Below are positions 1 through 9,440 of a stretch of 64,000 bases of DNA, in pieces (within the stretch, counting starts at the first letter, position 1; each line of letters opens with the position of its first letter). The stretch spans positions 434,001 through 498,000 of the forward strand of contig CANTFL010001429.1 in NCBI GenBank assembly GCA_947650285.1, read 5' to 3'. Both the position numbers and the translations under genes were made by a program. The stretch is from Hyaloperonospora brassicae (Eukaryota > Oomycota > Peronosporomycetes > Peronosporales > Peronosporaceae). The notes under the pieces were generated by a model. It was not told where the DNA came from. It did no database searches and worked only from the letters and a program-made list of their open reading frames with translations.

Positions 1-74
1 ACAAGGCGTGCAAAGCGGCGCTCTTAAATGCTGTAAGAGCCAATTGGTCTCGTTGTTCTCGGTTGGCGGAGAGG

Positions 75-651
75 TCCGCAATACTAAATGCACTTAATAT
101 GGTTTGGTACGCATAGTCTTGTTCTGGAGCGTCAAGTGTTTGCCATCGATGCCTCGCTGACCCCGCAAGCCATGGTCGAGGACTATGTCAAGATGCTGAA
201 TGTCGTGTGGGAAAGCGATGTGAGTCGTCGATCTTCTTCTTTGATTGTTGTCGTGAAACAACTAAAGCTGCTGTTGTTCGTGGCTCCCTCGCATTGATCT
301 AATTTTACTGAACATGGGTCCATCTGGCCACATGTGTTCGCTCTTTCCTGGCCATCCGCTGCTGGTAGAGAAGACGCTGTTTGTGGCCTCCACAAAAGAC
401 TCGACGAAGCCACCGTCGCAGCGCATCACGCTCACCTACCCGGTCATAAACAATGCTGCCAATGTACGTGCCTCTTGTCCATTGATCGGGGTGCTTGACA
501 AACTAATTATGACACGTCCATGCTACTTGTGTAGATTTCATTCGTCGCTACAGATACTAGAAAGGCCGAGCTGATTCTGAACATGATCGGCATTGAGAAA
601 CAACACCTGCTCTTCCCGCCGCCAACATCAAGCATACATGAACATCTTTGA
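75..651 (+). pseudogene. PGL: 6-phosphogluconolactonase-like gene, 3' portion, probably decayed
   Basis: The family hydrolyses 6-phosphogluconolactone in the oxidative pentose phosphate pathway, in the cytosol. Seen here: exon-like sequence with QVFAIDASLTPQ then VEDY (about 130-190), the family core GPSGH followed by [10 protein letters not shown] (about 316-365), then KPPSQRITL and YPVINNAAN (to 463). After an intron at 464-534 the frame resumes with [12 protein letters not shown] and stops at 649-651. The family normally has [16 protein letters not shown], so the acidic residue of the active-site loop is Ser here and the Thr is Met. The first junction is also unsatisfactory: the only GT-AG pair (220-267) leaves the next exon one base out of frame. 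The C-terminus ends sooner than usual, and the 5' end runs off the window. I infer a decayed duplicate rather than the working housekeeping copy. Sequencing error or a missed exon could explain the frame problem but not the Asp-to-Ser change. Confidence 0.68.
464..534 (+). other. Intron in the 6-phosphogluconolactonase-like gene
   Basis: The 71 nt segment starts GTACGTG and ends TGTGTAG, with a branch-point-like CTAAT about 25 nt before the acceptor. Removing it joins ...NNAAN directly to SFVATD..., which restores the family's conserved C-terminal strand in frame. Confidence 0.7.
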
Positions 652-966
652 GAGACTTCGAATGGATCATGAGAGCGACTAGGCCGTTACATCTTTCGTT
701 CGTCCAGTACGCCTATGTCCTTACTTACATATAACAGAGCAATACAGACCGATGAAAACAGACACATTGATATGACGATTCAGTTGCAAAACATCGTTTT
801 ATTTGATCCACGTCTTACTTTGTGGGTAAAAGGATCCCGATAAAGATCAATCTATGCTAACTGCCGGTTCGTAGCAAACACAATGCGGGCTACACAGACA
901 CCGCTTTACGAAAGCATGAGTATCAGCCCCGTCTTACTACAGCCGTCAAGCACAAAGGCGCTACGA
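652..966. other. Spacer between two convergent genes
   Basis: No ORF, repeat or RNA gene is recognised. The two flanking genes point towards each other, so this would hold both 3' ends. I see no clear polyadenylation signal. Confidence 0.5.
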
Positions 967-1650
967 CTAGTATGTAAGTGTTAGCAACGCCTTACCAACG
1001 CTTTCAATCACAGGAAAAGGCTGAACGACCACCTCTGAGCAAGTCAAATCTGCCTTGTTTCTCGGGGGAATGTTGAAGTTGTTCGTCCTGGTCACAGTTA
1101 GTAGGTACGTGCCATCGACAGTGAAGCTGTCCGTGTGAACGTCGTAGCATACTTTGTAATTTTCTCCATCGACCTTCACAGTGAATCCTCTGTTACAAAA
1201 AGATTCCTGGTGGTGAGTACCCCACGGAATATTCATTATCTGCTGAAAGATACGATTGATATGCGGGATAGGATTGTCGCCGGATTCCGTCGCCAAACAC
1301 GGATAGCGCGATTCCCCATCCCTGACGCGTTCCCGCGTCAAACGCGCAACACCGTCGATCAGATCGTAGGCCGTCCAATACCAGACGACACCGGACGCAC
1401 CATTCGGGAGGAACTGTGAGTAGGCGTCGTAGCGTATCATCCGCCCGTTGTTGGTCAAAACAGGTCTAACCACCATGGTATAGTCGGCTTTCGGCTCAGT
1501 CGGCAGCACAACCCTGATGGAGAACATCGGCCATGTTGATGTCGACTCAGCTTGAAGAGCGCGTGTGCCAGAGTCACCTGAGAGTGCCGCATGTGCGGTC
1601 AAGAGCAACGCGGAGTAGGCGATCGTCCAGTACTGAAGAGCTGGAGCCAT
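967..1650 (-). CDS. Secreted protein of unknown function, 227 residues
   Basis: I chose the Met at 1650 because it opens directly into a signal peptide (hydrophobic run WTIAYSALLLTAHA, likely cut after residue 21). The upstream in-frame Met at 1701 lies inside the promoter motif. The mature part has four Cys (118, 152, 168, 204), enough for two disulfides, no second membrane segment, and beta-rich stretches such as MFSIRVVLP, TMVVRPVL and FTVDGTYLLTVT. A short RALQ sits at residues 30-33, just after the signal peptide. It resembles the RXLR position of oomycete effectors, but the fourth residue is Gln and no acidic EER follows, so I do not call it an effector. I do not recognise the family. 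The frame is uninterrupted, and the gene has a proper core promoter plus an unusual upstream repeat. An extracellular or cell-surface role is inferred from the signal peptide only. Confidence 0.8.
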   Translation of the reverse strand: MAPALQYWTIAYSALLLTAHAALSGDSGTRALQAESTSTWPMFSIRVVLPTEPKADYTMVVRPVLTNNGRMIRYDAYSQFLPNGASGVVWYWTAYDLIDGVARLTRERVRDGESRYPCLATESGDNPIPHINRIFQQIMNIPWGTHHQESFCNRGFTVKVDGENYKVCYDVHTDSFTVDGTYLLTVTRTNNFNIPPRNKADLTCSEVVVQPFPVIESVGKALLTLTY

Positions 1651-1699
1651 CTCGAACGTGGAATTGGTGCGCGGCAGCTGTAATTGAGCCACACGAGGC

Positions 1700-1715
1700 A
1701 AATTCGATAATGAAC
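1700..1715 (-). promoter_or_regulatory. Oomycete INR-FPR core promoter of the secreted-protein gene
   Basis: On the minus strand the sequence reads GTTCATTATCGAATTT. The published oomycete 16-nt core is GCTCATTYYNCAWTTT, so 13 of 16 positions agree, including the TCATT start-site core and the terminal ATTT. It lies about 50-65 nt upstream of the chosen start codon, the usual spacing, and this supports starting translation at 1650. Confidence 0.7.
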
Positions 1716-1763
1716 TAAAGTTGCATCCGATTCAAGCATTACGACTGAGGCAAGTGTATGCTA

Positions 1764-2254
1764 GTCAGGTCACAGTCTGACGTCACCGTCTAACGTCACC
1801 GTCTAACGTCACCGCCCAACTTCACCGTCTGATATCATCCGTCTGATATCACCGTCTGACGTCACCGTCTGACGTCACCGTCGAACTTTACCCTCTGACG
1901 TCAACGTCTGACGTCACCGTCTGACGTCACTGTCTGACGTCACAGTCTGACTTCACCGTCTAAATTTAGCGTCTGACGTCACTGTCTGAGGTCACCGTCG
2001 AACTTTACCCTCTGACGTCAACGTCTGACGTCACCGTCTGACGTCACTGTCTGACGTCACAGTCTGACTTCACCGTCTAAATTTAGCGTCTGACGTCACT
2101 GTCTGAGGTCACTGTCTGACGTCACTGTCTGACGTCACTGTCTGACGTCACTGTCTGACGTCACTGTCTGACGTCACTGTCTTACGTCACTGTCTTACGT
2201 CACTGTCTGACGTCACAGTCCAAAATCACAGTTTAACGTCACAATCTGACGTCA
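1764..2254. repeat. 13-bp minisatellite carrying repeated TGACGTCA (CRE/bZIP) palindromes
   Basis: About 37 head-to-tail copies of a 13 bp unit close to GTCTGACGTCACT. By eye about 20 units keep the full TGACGTCA palindrome. The rest have variants such as TAACGTCA, TTACGTCA and GATATCA. A 117 bp higher-order unit (9 x 13) is duplicated almost exactly (about 1884-2000 and 2001-2117), marked by the shared variants AACTTTACCC and TAAATTTAGC. The array begins about 115 bp upstream of the secreted-protein start codon and about 50 bp upstream of its INR. TGACGTCA is the consensus for CREB/ATF-type bZIP factors. Whether it is bound here is inference. Confidence 0.9.
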
Positions 2255-2958
2255 TTTGGAACATTTTAGAAGGACTTTGAATGATAGGCATAGAGGTGAC
2301 ACGATGGACCTTGACCAATTTAGCTTGGAGATTCGTAGGTATGCACCCACCCTTTGATACGTACACACACCCTTGAAATAAAGGCCCCTCCTGAAGTACC
2401 GTGTTCCCCCTAACGAGGTACTGAATTGTTATACATACAAAATGGTCTCTAAATATTCTCTGCTACGTACACACCCGCCCGTAATACGGGTCTCTTTTGT
2501 GTCATCACACAACCTTGCGAATGAATTCCGCTCATTATCCGGTACACCCCCTAAAAGTACGCATAATACTTCCATTTCGTCTATTTAAGATAACTCTAAC
2601 TTTTAGGTCAAGTATTTAGCTTACCTCTTACTGGTCATGAATACTAACTATCAATAAAAAGGCATACACATACCCAGTAAAACTTTCTACAGTAATCATC
2701 AACATAATTAATAACGTAACTGAAAAAAAAAGATTTCACTTTTTTGTATAAGATGCACTGCGATATCGACAATGACCGAGGAGAAATGTCTCACATGCAT
2801 TAAAGGTGGCGTTGGACCAGACCAGACAATGGCGGCTTGGTAGGTATTTCGATGTTCAGACTGCTGCATAACAGTAGACGGTACGCGCATTACAATGCAC
2901 ACTCTTGTGATTATTGGATTAAATGGGGTATACGTATTTAAGGGTGGGTGTGTCCCTT
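2255..2958. other. Gene-free spacer, AT-rich
   Basis: No coding signal. It has several runs of CACACCC and GTACACAC type and a short poly-A/T. The family-H remnant that follows must be truncated here, because no chromodomain or integrase reading is seen to its left. Confidence 0.5.
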
Positions 2959-4023
2959 TTAAATCTCCTTATTACTATTATAATAATTATGATTAAGTAC
3001 ACGGCGCTTCTGGTCGACTTCCGACACTGCTGTGACCGACTGTCGATCACTCATCGAGGCCAGCGCTCGGCCGCATACAAAATTGCAGTCAAATTCGATC
3101 ATCAATCGATAACGGCTCGTACTCGAGTTGTTATAACCTATTGCGAGCTGCAATAAGTTTGTTAAGCGAAGCCTTACGGACAACGCTTTCGACGTTGCCG
3201 ATAAAAAAGTTCCACGCTTTCGCCAACGACACTTCGTCTCGGTTGTGGTTTCCGTGGTACCATCAATGTTTATAAACGACATCGATGTAGTAATCATGCT
3301 TAAAGCGATCGTTTTTAGCACTGACAACAAGATTATGAAGTCTTGATGAATTAAAAAAAGTGGGATCCGACAACTCCCAGTGGTATAATCAAACCGCTCT
3401 CTCAGATTACTCAAAAGGCATCCATGGCATGTTCTCAAAAGCAGATCGTAAGGCATCACGATCCTGCTCCTCTTGCGTAGTTTCATTGGGTACACTAAAA
3501 TCGCTGAAATCACTGGAATTGCTGCGGTTACGATGACTCCGCCACGAGTCATCGGCATCATCACGATGACCAGCGTCATCATGTTTATCATTCGCATTAA
3601 ACGATTTCGAGTGCAATCAGATTGACCCCACGACGAGTCCTCAGGCTCGCCGGATGAGCCGAACAATTCATGACGCAAGTCAGGATCGAGACTACCACGA
3701 GGTGTGGCAGCTGTCGTTTCTACACCGGCAGCCTTACGGATGGACTTCGCGGACGACTTCGAGTCAAAGAAAAAGTTCGATTCGCCCGAAAAGAGAATCT
3801 CTATTTCTGAGTTGTCGTCCATATGATTACCACCCGTAGCAGAGGCTGCGGATGAATAAGCTGCACGTGGGAGACCACCTGCACCTGCAACATTGAGTGT
3901 CGCAGGATGCTTATAAGCATCAGAAGGCGACTAAGCACCTGATACCAAGTCTTGAGATGCTAGCTCTCCGGCTGCACGCATCCGTGCAGCCGCGTCAGTT
4001 GCGGCCTTCTTCGCGCAGCACAT
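2959..4023 (-). pseudogene. Family-H antisense ORF (aORF), copy 1
   Basis: Reads against the direction of the element. It starts MCCAKKAATDAAARMRAAGE at 4023. After a stop the same protein continues (3822 downward) as MDDNSEIEILFSGES, DLRHELFGSSGE, ETTQEEQDRDAL (frame change near 3616) and ENMPWMPF. Then come fragments matching the FYLDAFF...W..G region and the AWN.F domain of the other copies. The pattern (Asp-rich motif followed by (I/V)(Y/F)SG, then LFG(S/N), then TTQE..QDRDA) is shared with the copies at 39.2-40.1, 52.7-54.3 and 62.8-63.8 kb, which shows it was a real protein. Function unknown. There is no protease, RT, RNase H, integrase or zinc knuckle in it. Several stops and shifts make this copy dead; one is a CGA-to-TGA change before the conserved Trp. 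Confidence 0.65.
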
Positions 4024-4154
4024 GGACGTTCTCGTTATAAGCTAAAATCTAGAATGAGTTGGTCTCAATTAACAAGTTCTCTCCTTTCCATAGAGCGACC
4101 AACGGTGGTCACTCTGTAACCAATTTAATCAAATAACTCACTGTAGTGAGTGAT

Positions 4155-4168
4155 GTTCAAGGGGGTGA
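4155..4168 (+). other. Polypurine tract, family-H copy 1
   Basis: Reads GTTCAAGGGGGTGA immediately before the LTR start TGTAACG, the expected position and composition of the plus-strand DNA primer of an LTR element. Confidence 0.7.
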
Positions 4169-4626
4169 TGTAACGGGGTGAGCCCGTTACATAAAGTTTA
4201 TACGAATCTATTAATTTTTAGGTATTATCCATTTCGATAATACTCATTCAACATTACTCGAGAAGACGTGGTGTTGGCGGAATATTAACCCGAGGGTAAT
4301 ATTCTTGGGCACTCCACTATTAGTTGATGTAGACCACATCAACCAAATTTACCACTAATCGCTGCTGGACGCGCTCAAAGGGCGGTGGGAAAGAGATCTA
4401 CATAGGAGATTGTATTTTAATATAGTTAGATCAAGACAAAAGATGATTTACAAAGAAAGATAACTATATCAAATGAGTTCTAATTTTTACTCAAATAGAG
4501 CTTTCGGGTTCAATTTGCTTCGGTTGCGCTTCATCGCCACGTGTACGTGACGTCAGGAGCACGCAGATTTGTGTTCAGTCAACACAAGATCTTGCCAGTC
4601 ATCTGGCAAGAGCGTGCCTTAATACA
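4169..4626 (+). repeat. 3' LTR of family-H copy 1 (458 bp)
   Basis: Begins TGTAACGGGGTGAGCC and ends GCGTGCCTTAATACA, so it has TG...CA ends. Homologous, in opposite orientation, to the LTRs at 52099, 59775 and 62284. It contains the family hairpin GTTGATGT-agacc-ACATCAAC at 4323-4343 and the terminal hairpin TGTAACGGG/CCCGTTACA. Confidence 0.8.
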
Positions 4627-5892
4627 TTAAGGGTCCTTTTGCAATCAGGAATTTATTAAGATATACTCAATCCAGAGCAGAACTGCGCAAGTCCAATGTA
4701 CGTGTATACTTTTAAGGTAAGTACCTCCGTGGGCTGGAGTATGCCTGCTATCGAGTCTCATGAGGCATAGAATGTAGAGGTCTCGTTTGGAAGCTCCAAG
4801 AGTTAAGTCGGTCCGGAGTGGGTAATACTCGCTTCAAGCGAAAGATAAGTCTCGTCGCACGGCAAGCTGATGGCCAGTAGATGACACCGCTTTAAGGCTC
4901 GTGGCACGGTGAGCCAATGACCCCATAGACGATACGGTAAGAAGACTCGTCAAGCGACTAGCCGGTGGGTCTTTGACCAAGGACACCGTAATTTGTTTAG
5001 TCGGGAGTATACTGCGCCCGGTGACCTGTAAAAGCGTGAAAACGCCGATATTTACCCATTGGTACGAGGCCACAGGATTAAAAAAGGAAACTGCTGAGCT
5101 CAGGCAGTCTTCTGAAAAGAAGAGTGAGTGGTCGGAGGTACAAAAATAGTCGAGAGCCACAACTGAACATGAAGGGGTAAACTTCGAAGGGAATTGACCC
5201 GACGTACGATCCCAACTACGCCGACTATTTCGGCGATGGTTGTTTCATTACATTGAGACTGTATTGCCACACATTTGACGAATAACCTTACCACAATAGT
5301 GTAGTTGCTAACCCGAAGAGAAGGTCGATAGTGACATCGGACTTCAAAAGTAGCAAATTGGGAAGGAGTGTCATTAATCTCCTCGCAGTTCTGATTACCT
5401 AAGTGGAATTGGTCATAATATCATGCAATTACGAAATGGCTATATAAAATAGTCGCGTGCTTTGGCTTGCTTATTGGTTGTGTTTTGTTTAAATGAACGC
5501 TGAACAACTCATAAAATGGGTGCATGCGTCCACGTTGGCAAAGTTGTAAGTATATAGAGCCTGTAGTCATAACATATCTTGTTATTTTACGTAACATCCA
5601 GCGGAAGGACTGAAATGAGACAGGTGCTCTCTTGCACCACATCGTGCTCGTCAAATTGTGGTGTAGTAGAGATTGCAAATTCTTTGTGATCTCGACTATC
5701 CACTGGTGCCCGGACGACCGACGAACGGACGGGGTACCCCGATTCTGTCCTCTGTGTTTTCTTGCTTACCTTGTGTACCTCTCGGTGGGGCGGGTTGCGC
5801 TCTTCTTGGTGGACTTGATCTAAACTGAACTTGACCGTTTTGGGGATAGGTGTTAATCGGGTGTAAATTCGTCATCCGGTCAATCGTGAAGT

Positions 5893-5921
5893 CGATCGAG
5901 TGGAAATTCTTCACTCGATCG
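5893..5921. repeat. Perfect inverted repeat, 10 bp arms
   Basis: CGATCGAGTG, 9 nt loop, CACTCGATCG. No adjacent gene is clear, so a regulatory role is not supported. Confidence 0.6.
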
Positions 5922-6315
5922 CAAGTGTACCTGGGCGCTGTACCAGAGTCGCCTGTATCTAAAAATGATGCTCGAGCCGCGATACTTATGACCACAAGAG
6001 TCGCCTCACGATCTTAAATCTGAACGGTTAGGTTCCTTGCGTCAAATTGTAGTTGGGGGGTTAGAACTGATGTTTTGCCTGGCCAAACCATCCAAAGGCG
6101 AAGTTTGTAAAGACGCGGGTGACTCTCTATTCAACGCGAGGCCAAATTACGTCCCCGGGAGAAGTCGACTCGTGTCTTTCGTTGCAAACTCAATTCTGTT
6201 AAATGTCAACCAACCAAATCCAAATCATATGCCTATCTGTTTGCTAGGTCGCTGTTGCGTATCGCCTGTCTGTGTCATTCACCTCTTGCATCATGTGGTC
6301 CACAGCATACACTCG

Positions 6316-6373
6316 GTAGTGGACCACGGGGTAGTGAATCGCGGTGTAATGGATCGCGGGGTAGTGGAGCGCG
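6316..6373. repeat. 15-bp tandem repeat, about 3.9 copies
   Basis: Units at 6316, 6331, 6346 and 6361 follow GTAGTGGATCGCGGG with one to three changes each. The unit length is a multiple of three, and the plus frame reads a VV(D/N/E)(H/R)G-type pentapeptide repeat, but the surrounding frame is short, so coding is unproven. Confidence 0.7.
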
Positions 6374-7689
6374 TTATGTGATCCACAGCAATTGTGTGTC
6401 CACGCAAATATATGTCCACACAATAAGCAACACACACCCAGGGTGGATTGTGATCAATCTTTCGAGTCTCTGATCGGGTATCCACAGTCGGATCGCAGTC
6501 AATTCTGAGACCTCGCATGTTTAATGATCTTGGCGATCCACTCCTCCAGCTTGCTTCCATATTTACCCATCTTCTATTGCCGTTAGCGATCCAGTACTCC
6601 GGTTGATGTTTACCCTTGAGTGATACGGTTCTTGTTATTTGGTAATTCAAGCCCTTGATCGCGGGTCGCGATCGGTCGATTATCGATCCTCAACTATATT
6701 CCTTCTTGACTGTTAGTTAGATCAATCCGAATGACTTCATCAGTCGTTTTATGTCACTAAGTCGTCTGATCCCATACTGCGTCCCAACGTCACGGTCTAA
6801 TCTTGTGATCATTTTATCACAATCGTCCCCTGCACCGTTAGTCGACATACGGTGTAGACATAGCTGTTCATCCTCTTGTATCTTAACAGCTATTGACGTT
6901 CATAACTTCTCAGTACTGCGATCTGGCTGGTCATGCCTCATCTGATCGATACATAAGATCTTCATTATCGTGTGGACGCCATAGGTGTTCTTATTGATCG
7001 TCGATCGTCCTTGTTGAGCGGCTCTTACAACCCCCATCTTCGGTTGGGATGATGTCTGGCTAATTGCTGGACCGGTCTTGTACCCTACAATCCTCGACAA
7101 AGATCCCGTCTGGATGATTGGTGGACTGTCTATGAATACGACCAGCCTCATTAGGATCGTTGTTCTTGAATGGCATTCGACTCGCAATTTTTTCACATCG
7201 GTGTGCGCTTGACCGTTTTCCTCACTGATTTCGATCCAATACATATCCGTCAGTTACTTCACCTTCTTCTTTCTTTTAAAATGTCGTCGGTTGTCATCGC
7301 CGCAAATCTTTTGGGATTTTTTCTGGATTATCTTTGTTCCTTACAATCCTTCACCGTGGTCGCGTCTGGCTGATGGGTGGACCGTACATGAATTGGATCA
7401 GCTATCTCGTGATAGGATCCTCCATTGCAATGGTCTCTACAACATCGATCACTTCACTTGATCTATCACGCGCTCAAAAGCAATCAATTATCTTTCTTCA
7501 GTATCGATCAACAAAACTTCCCCCATTAAGGAAGGATCTTCCACCGTTTTCTTCTTCGTCGATCGTCACAAAAATTGATCTCATTTGCCTTTTCATATAT
7601 ATCCACTGCAATCGGGCTTCAATTTCCTGAATCGAGATTCGTCACATCTCTCCTACTTCTCTCTCTGCACCCATCTTGCAGGCCAATTC

Positions 7690-8295
7690 CGATCCGACAC
7701 ATCGGTTATTCTTCCTTTTAATCATTCTAATTCGTATCCGCGACGTACATTTTTAAAGCTCTCGTCAGTGTTTGCGCCATCCGTTCTGCTTTCCTATTCG
7801 CTTGAAGTCATTACGCCGTGACTGCACGTTGTTTCTGCCTCGCAAAACGATTGAACGCTCGAAAAAAATCGAGCATGAACCCTTGCTCTTGATCGTTACG
7901 GGTCACCTTACTGGCCCTGAATCTCGGAAACACACACTCCTCGTAACTCTCAGTGATCGTTTGTGCAGTTCTGGGGTAACTTGCCTTGACGATCACGTAC
8001 CCCGAGATTAGATCCACCCACAACAACAACTCAATGTTTCCTGTATAAGATCGCGGTAGTGAAGGTATGTGACTCATCGCGATTATTTAGAACGGGTAAG
8101 TGCCTTGGAATTCACCGTAGATTTGTCGCAAAGAACAGGTTTTCTCTTTCCCGTCATGCAATCAACACATTCTCCCACATAGCACTGGAAGCTCCGATGG
8201 ATTCCTCTCCAGCAAAAGTTAAACCGGATTCGTTTGTACGTTTTGTCGATACCTTAGTGACCGCCCTCCAGACAGGTACGATAGTGATGTAGCAA
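7690..8295 (-). pseudogene. Integrase of dual-RNase-H Ty3/Gypsy element, copy A
   Basis: Read from 8295 downward. First the H2C2 zinc module (HHYRTCLEGGH, then YVGECVDCMTGK), then the core with WVDLISGYV (first Asp) and TRNDQEQGF (second Asp). Next comes FFRAFNRF, and after a stop LQANRKAERM (the Glu), then TLTRALKMYVADT. Integrase inserts the element's cDNA into host DNA, and the catalytic D-D-E residues are all visible. The frame is broken by stops near 8096, 8240 and 7811. The sequence is clearly homologous to 12680-13320 (copy B) and 22230-22881 (copy C). Confidence 0.8.
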
Positions 8296-8406
8296 ATCTT
8301 GCTGCAGTAGTTCTGGTATCACTAAACGAACCAACTCCACCCTATTATACGGATGATCCGTTGATAGTGGACAAAAAACCATAATCCGCTCTCGTATACT
8401 TTACAT

Positions 8407-8709
8407 TCAGACGCGATCCGAGCACATAGTTTCGCTTCTTCGACACTCAACTTCGTTATATCCCCGATTAGTAATTCCTTCAGGTTGGCAATTCACTTCC
8501 CTCTCTTCCTGTGCTTGCTTAATTCTCTCGAATCTGACCTGCCGAACGACTTCATCTTGTAGCACTTCAGGCAATCGCCGTCTCCTTACGGCTGATCTAA
8601 TGACGGCAGCTATTTTCACGACCGGATCGACACTTTTGGGTGACAACAACTCGTCCAACCGGATCAACGAACATAATTCCTGACGACCTTGATCGGGTAA
8701 AGAGATCAA
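8407..8709 (-). pseudogene. Linker domain between RNase H and integrase, copy A
   Basis: A basic, helical stretch: SAVRRRRLPEVLQDEVVRQ followed by RFERIKQAQEEREVN. Copy B has the same stretch at 13379-13708 (RAAARRRHLPQIVQEEIVQQ, MERIKEAQDEE). Its conservation in two copies shows it is a genuine part of the polyprotein. I know no function for it. It directly follows the second RNase H and precedes the integrase zinc module. Confidence 0.6.
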
Positions 8710-9308
8710 GCCTTGCTTGCCAATCGATCAGCACTCTGATTATAGCTCCTCTTCATACGTAGAAATTCGTGGATCGGCCATAATCGGAGTTTCTCCAAAG
8801 CCTTACGACGTAACAACTGCAATCTGGGCACTTTGCAACCGACTTCTTCGCGCATCCGCCAGATCACTATGTTAGAATCTCCACAAATGATGATACTCCC
8901 CCGCATTTGATCGACCAAGGGGTCGAAACCTAGTAGCAATTCACTGTACTCAGCCTCTTTCACTGTCAAGTCCGTCGCATATTCGTCTGCAGCAGTCACT
9001 ATGTTACATACTGAGAGATTCCATACTATTGCGCTATATGTCCCGACTTTTCGTTTGGTTGGGACCCATCCATCAAAATTGACCACCCAAAGACTCTCAA
9101 CCTTCTCCATCGTTGGTGTTGCCATACCTATAGTATGTTTTGGTTGTTTCTGAGGGGCGATCGCGATCAACATCTCGTCAACCTCTTCGCGCGGGGTTAT
9201 GTTGGCGGCAAGTGTACCCAAAATTCCATCTTCTCCCCTTTCACACTTCTTGATCTCCAGAGTCCAATTCGGTAACAACGCCTCCCATCTCCCTAGCCTC
9301 CCGTTCAT
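8706..9308 (-). pseudogene. Second RNase H (archaeal-like type) of Ty3/Gypsy copy A, open 200-residue frame
   Basis: RNase H degrades the RNA of RNA:DNA hybrids during reverse transcription. The frame opens with the tail of the first RNase H/connection (NGRLGRWEALLPNW), then has a second complete RNase H fold: VVNFDGW (Asp), TVKEAEYSELL (Glu), IIICGDSNIVI (Asp) and NQSADRLASKA (Asp). All four metal-binding acidic residues are present. Sequence above 9308 (up to about 9440) continues the first RNase H (HSTL). An additional RNase H of this kind, called aRNH, has been reported in oomycete LTR elements and some plant elements. This frame is intact but sits in a truncated element with no RT, so I treat it as a relic. 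Confidence 0.8.
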
Positions 9309-9440
9309 GCCTGAAGATTGTATCAGCTAGGACAACGTCGAATGACGCTTGAGCACCTTGATTTCTCGTGAAACCAACAAAGTGTAGCTGATTTCCAGGA
9401 TGCGCAACAGAGCCGAAATCTCTTTACCTCCATTTTATAT

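Larger units (their letters stand above)
2959..4626 (+). mobile_element. 3' end of a chromodomain Ty3/Gypsy element (family H, copy 1)
   Basis: From left to right: antisense ORF (aORF) on the minus strand, polypurine tract, 3' LTR. This order and orientation match the same part of the copies at 38.7-40.6 kb, 52.1-60.2 kb and 62.3 kb onward, so this element points to the plus strand and its gag-pol and 5' LTR have been lost. Flanking DNA at 4627 begins TTAAG. No matching target duplication can be found because the other end is gone. Confidence 0.75.
4627..7689. other. No recognised gene; decayed repeat debris
   Basis: Minus-strand frames at 4834-5294 and 5421-5995 are open for 80-100 codons but contain no motif I can name. 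A segment near 5695-5725 (rev. comp. GTCGGTCGTCCGGGCACCAGTG) recurs in opposite orientation near 12488-12515, so part of this stretch belongs to a dispersed repeat, perhaps the LTR or untranslated end of the dual-RNase-H family. It also contains the 15 bp array at 6316-6373 and a 10 bp perfect hairpin at 5893-5921. Confidence 0.4.

Noticed and set aside
1764..2254. CRISPR-like array
   Set aside because: The 13 bp units abut with no unique spacers and the genome is eukaryotic; it is a minisatellite.
4834..5294. Possible transposon ORF on the minus strand
   Set aside because: Two overlapping frames of 65-108 codons without any recognisable motif; kept only as unreadable debris.
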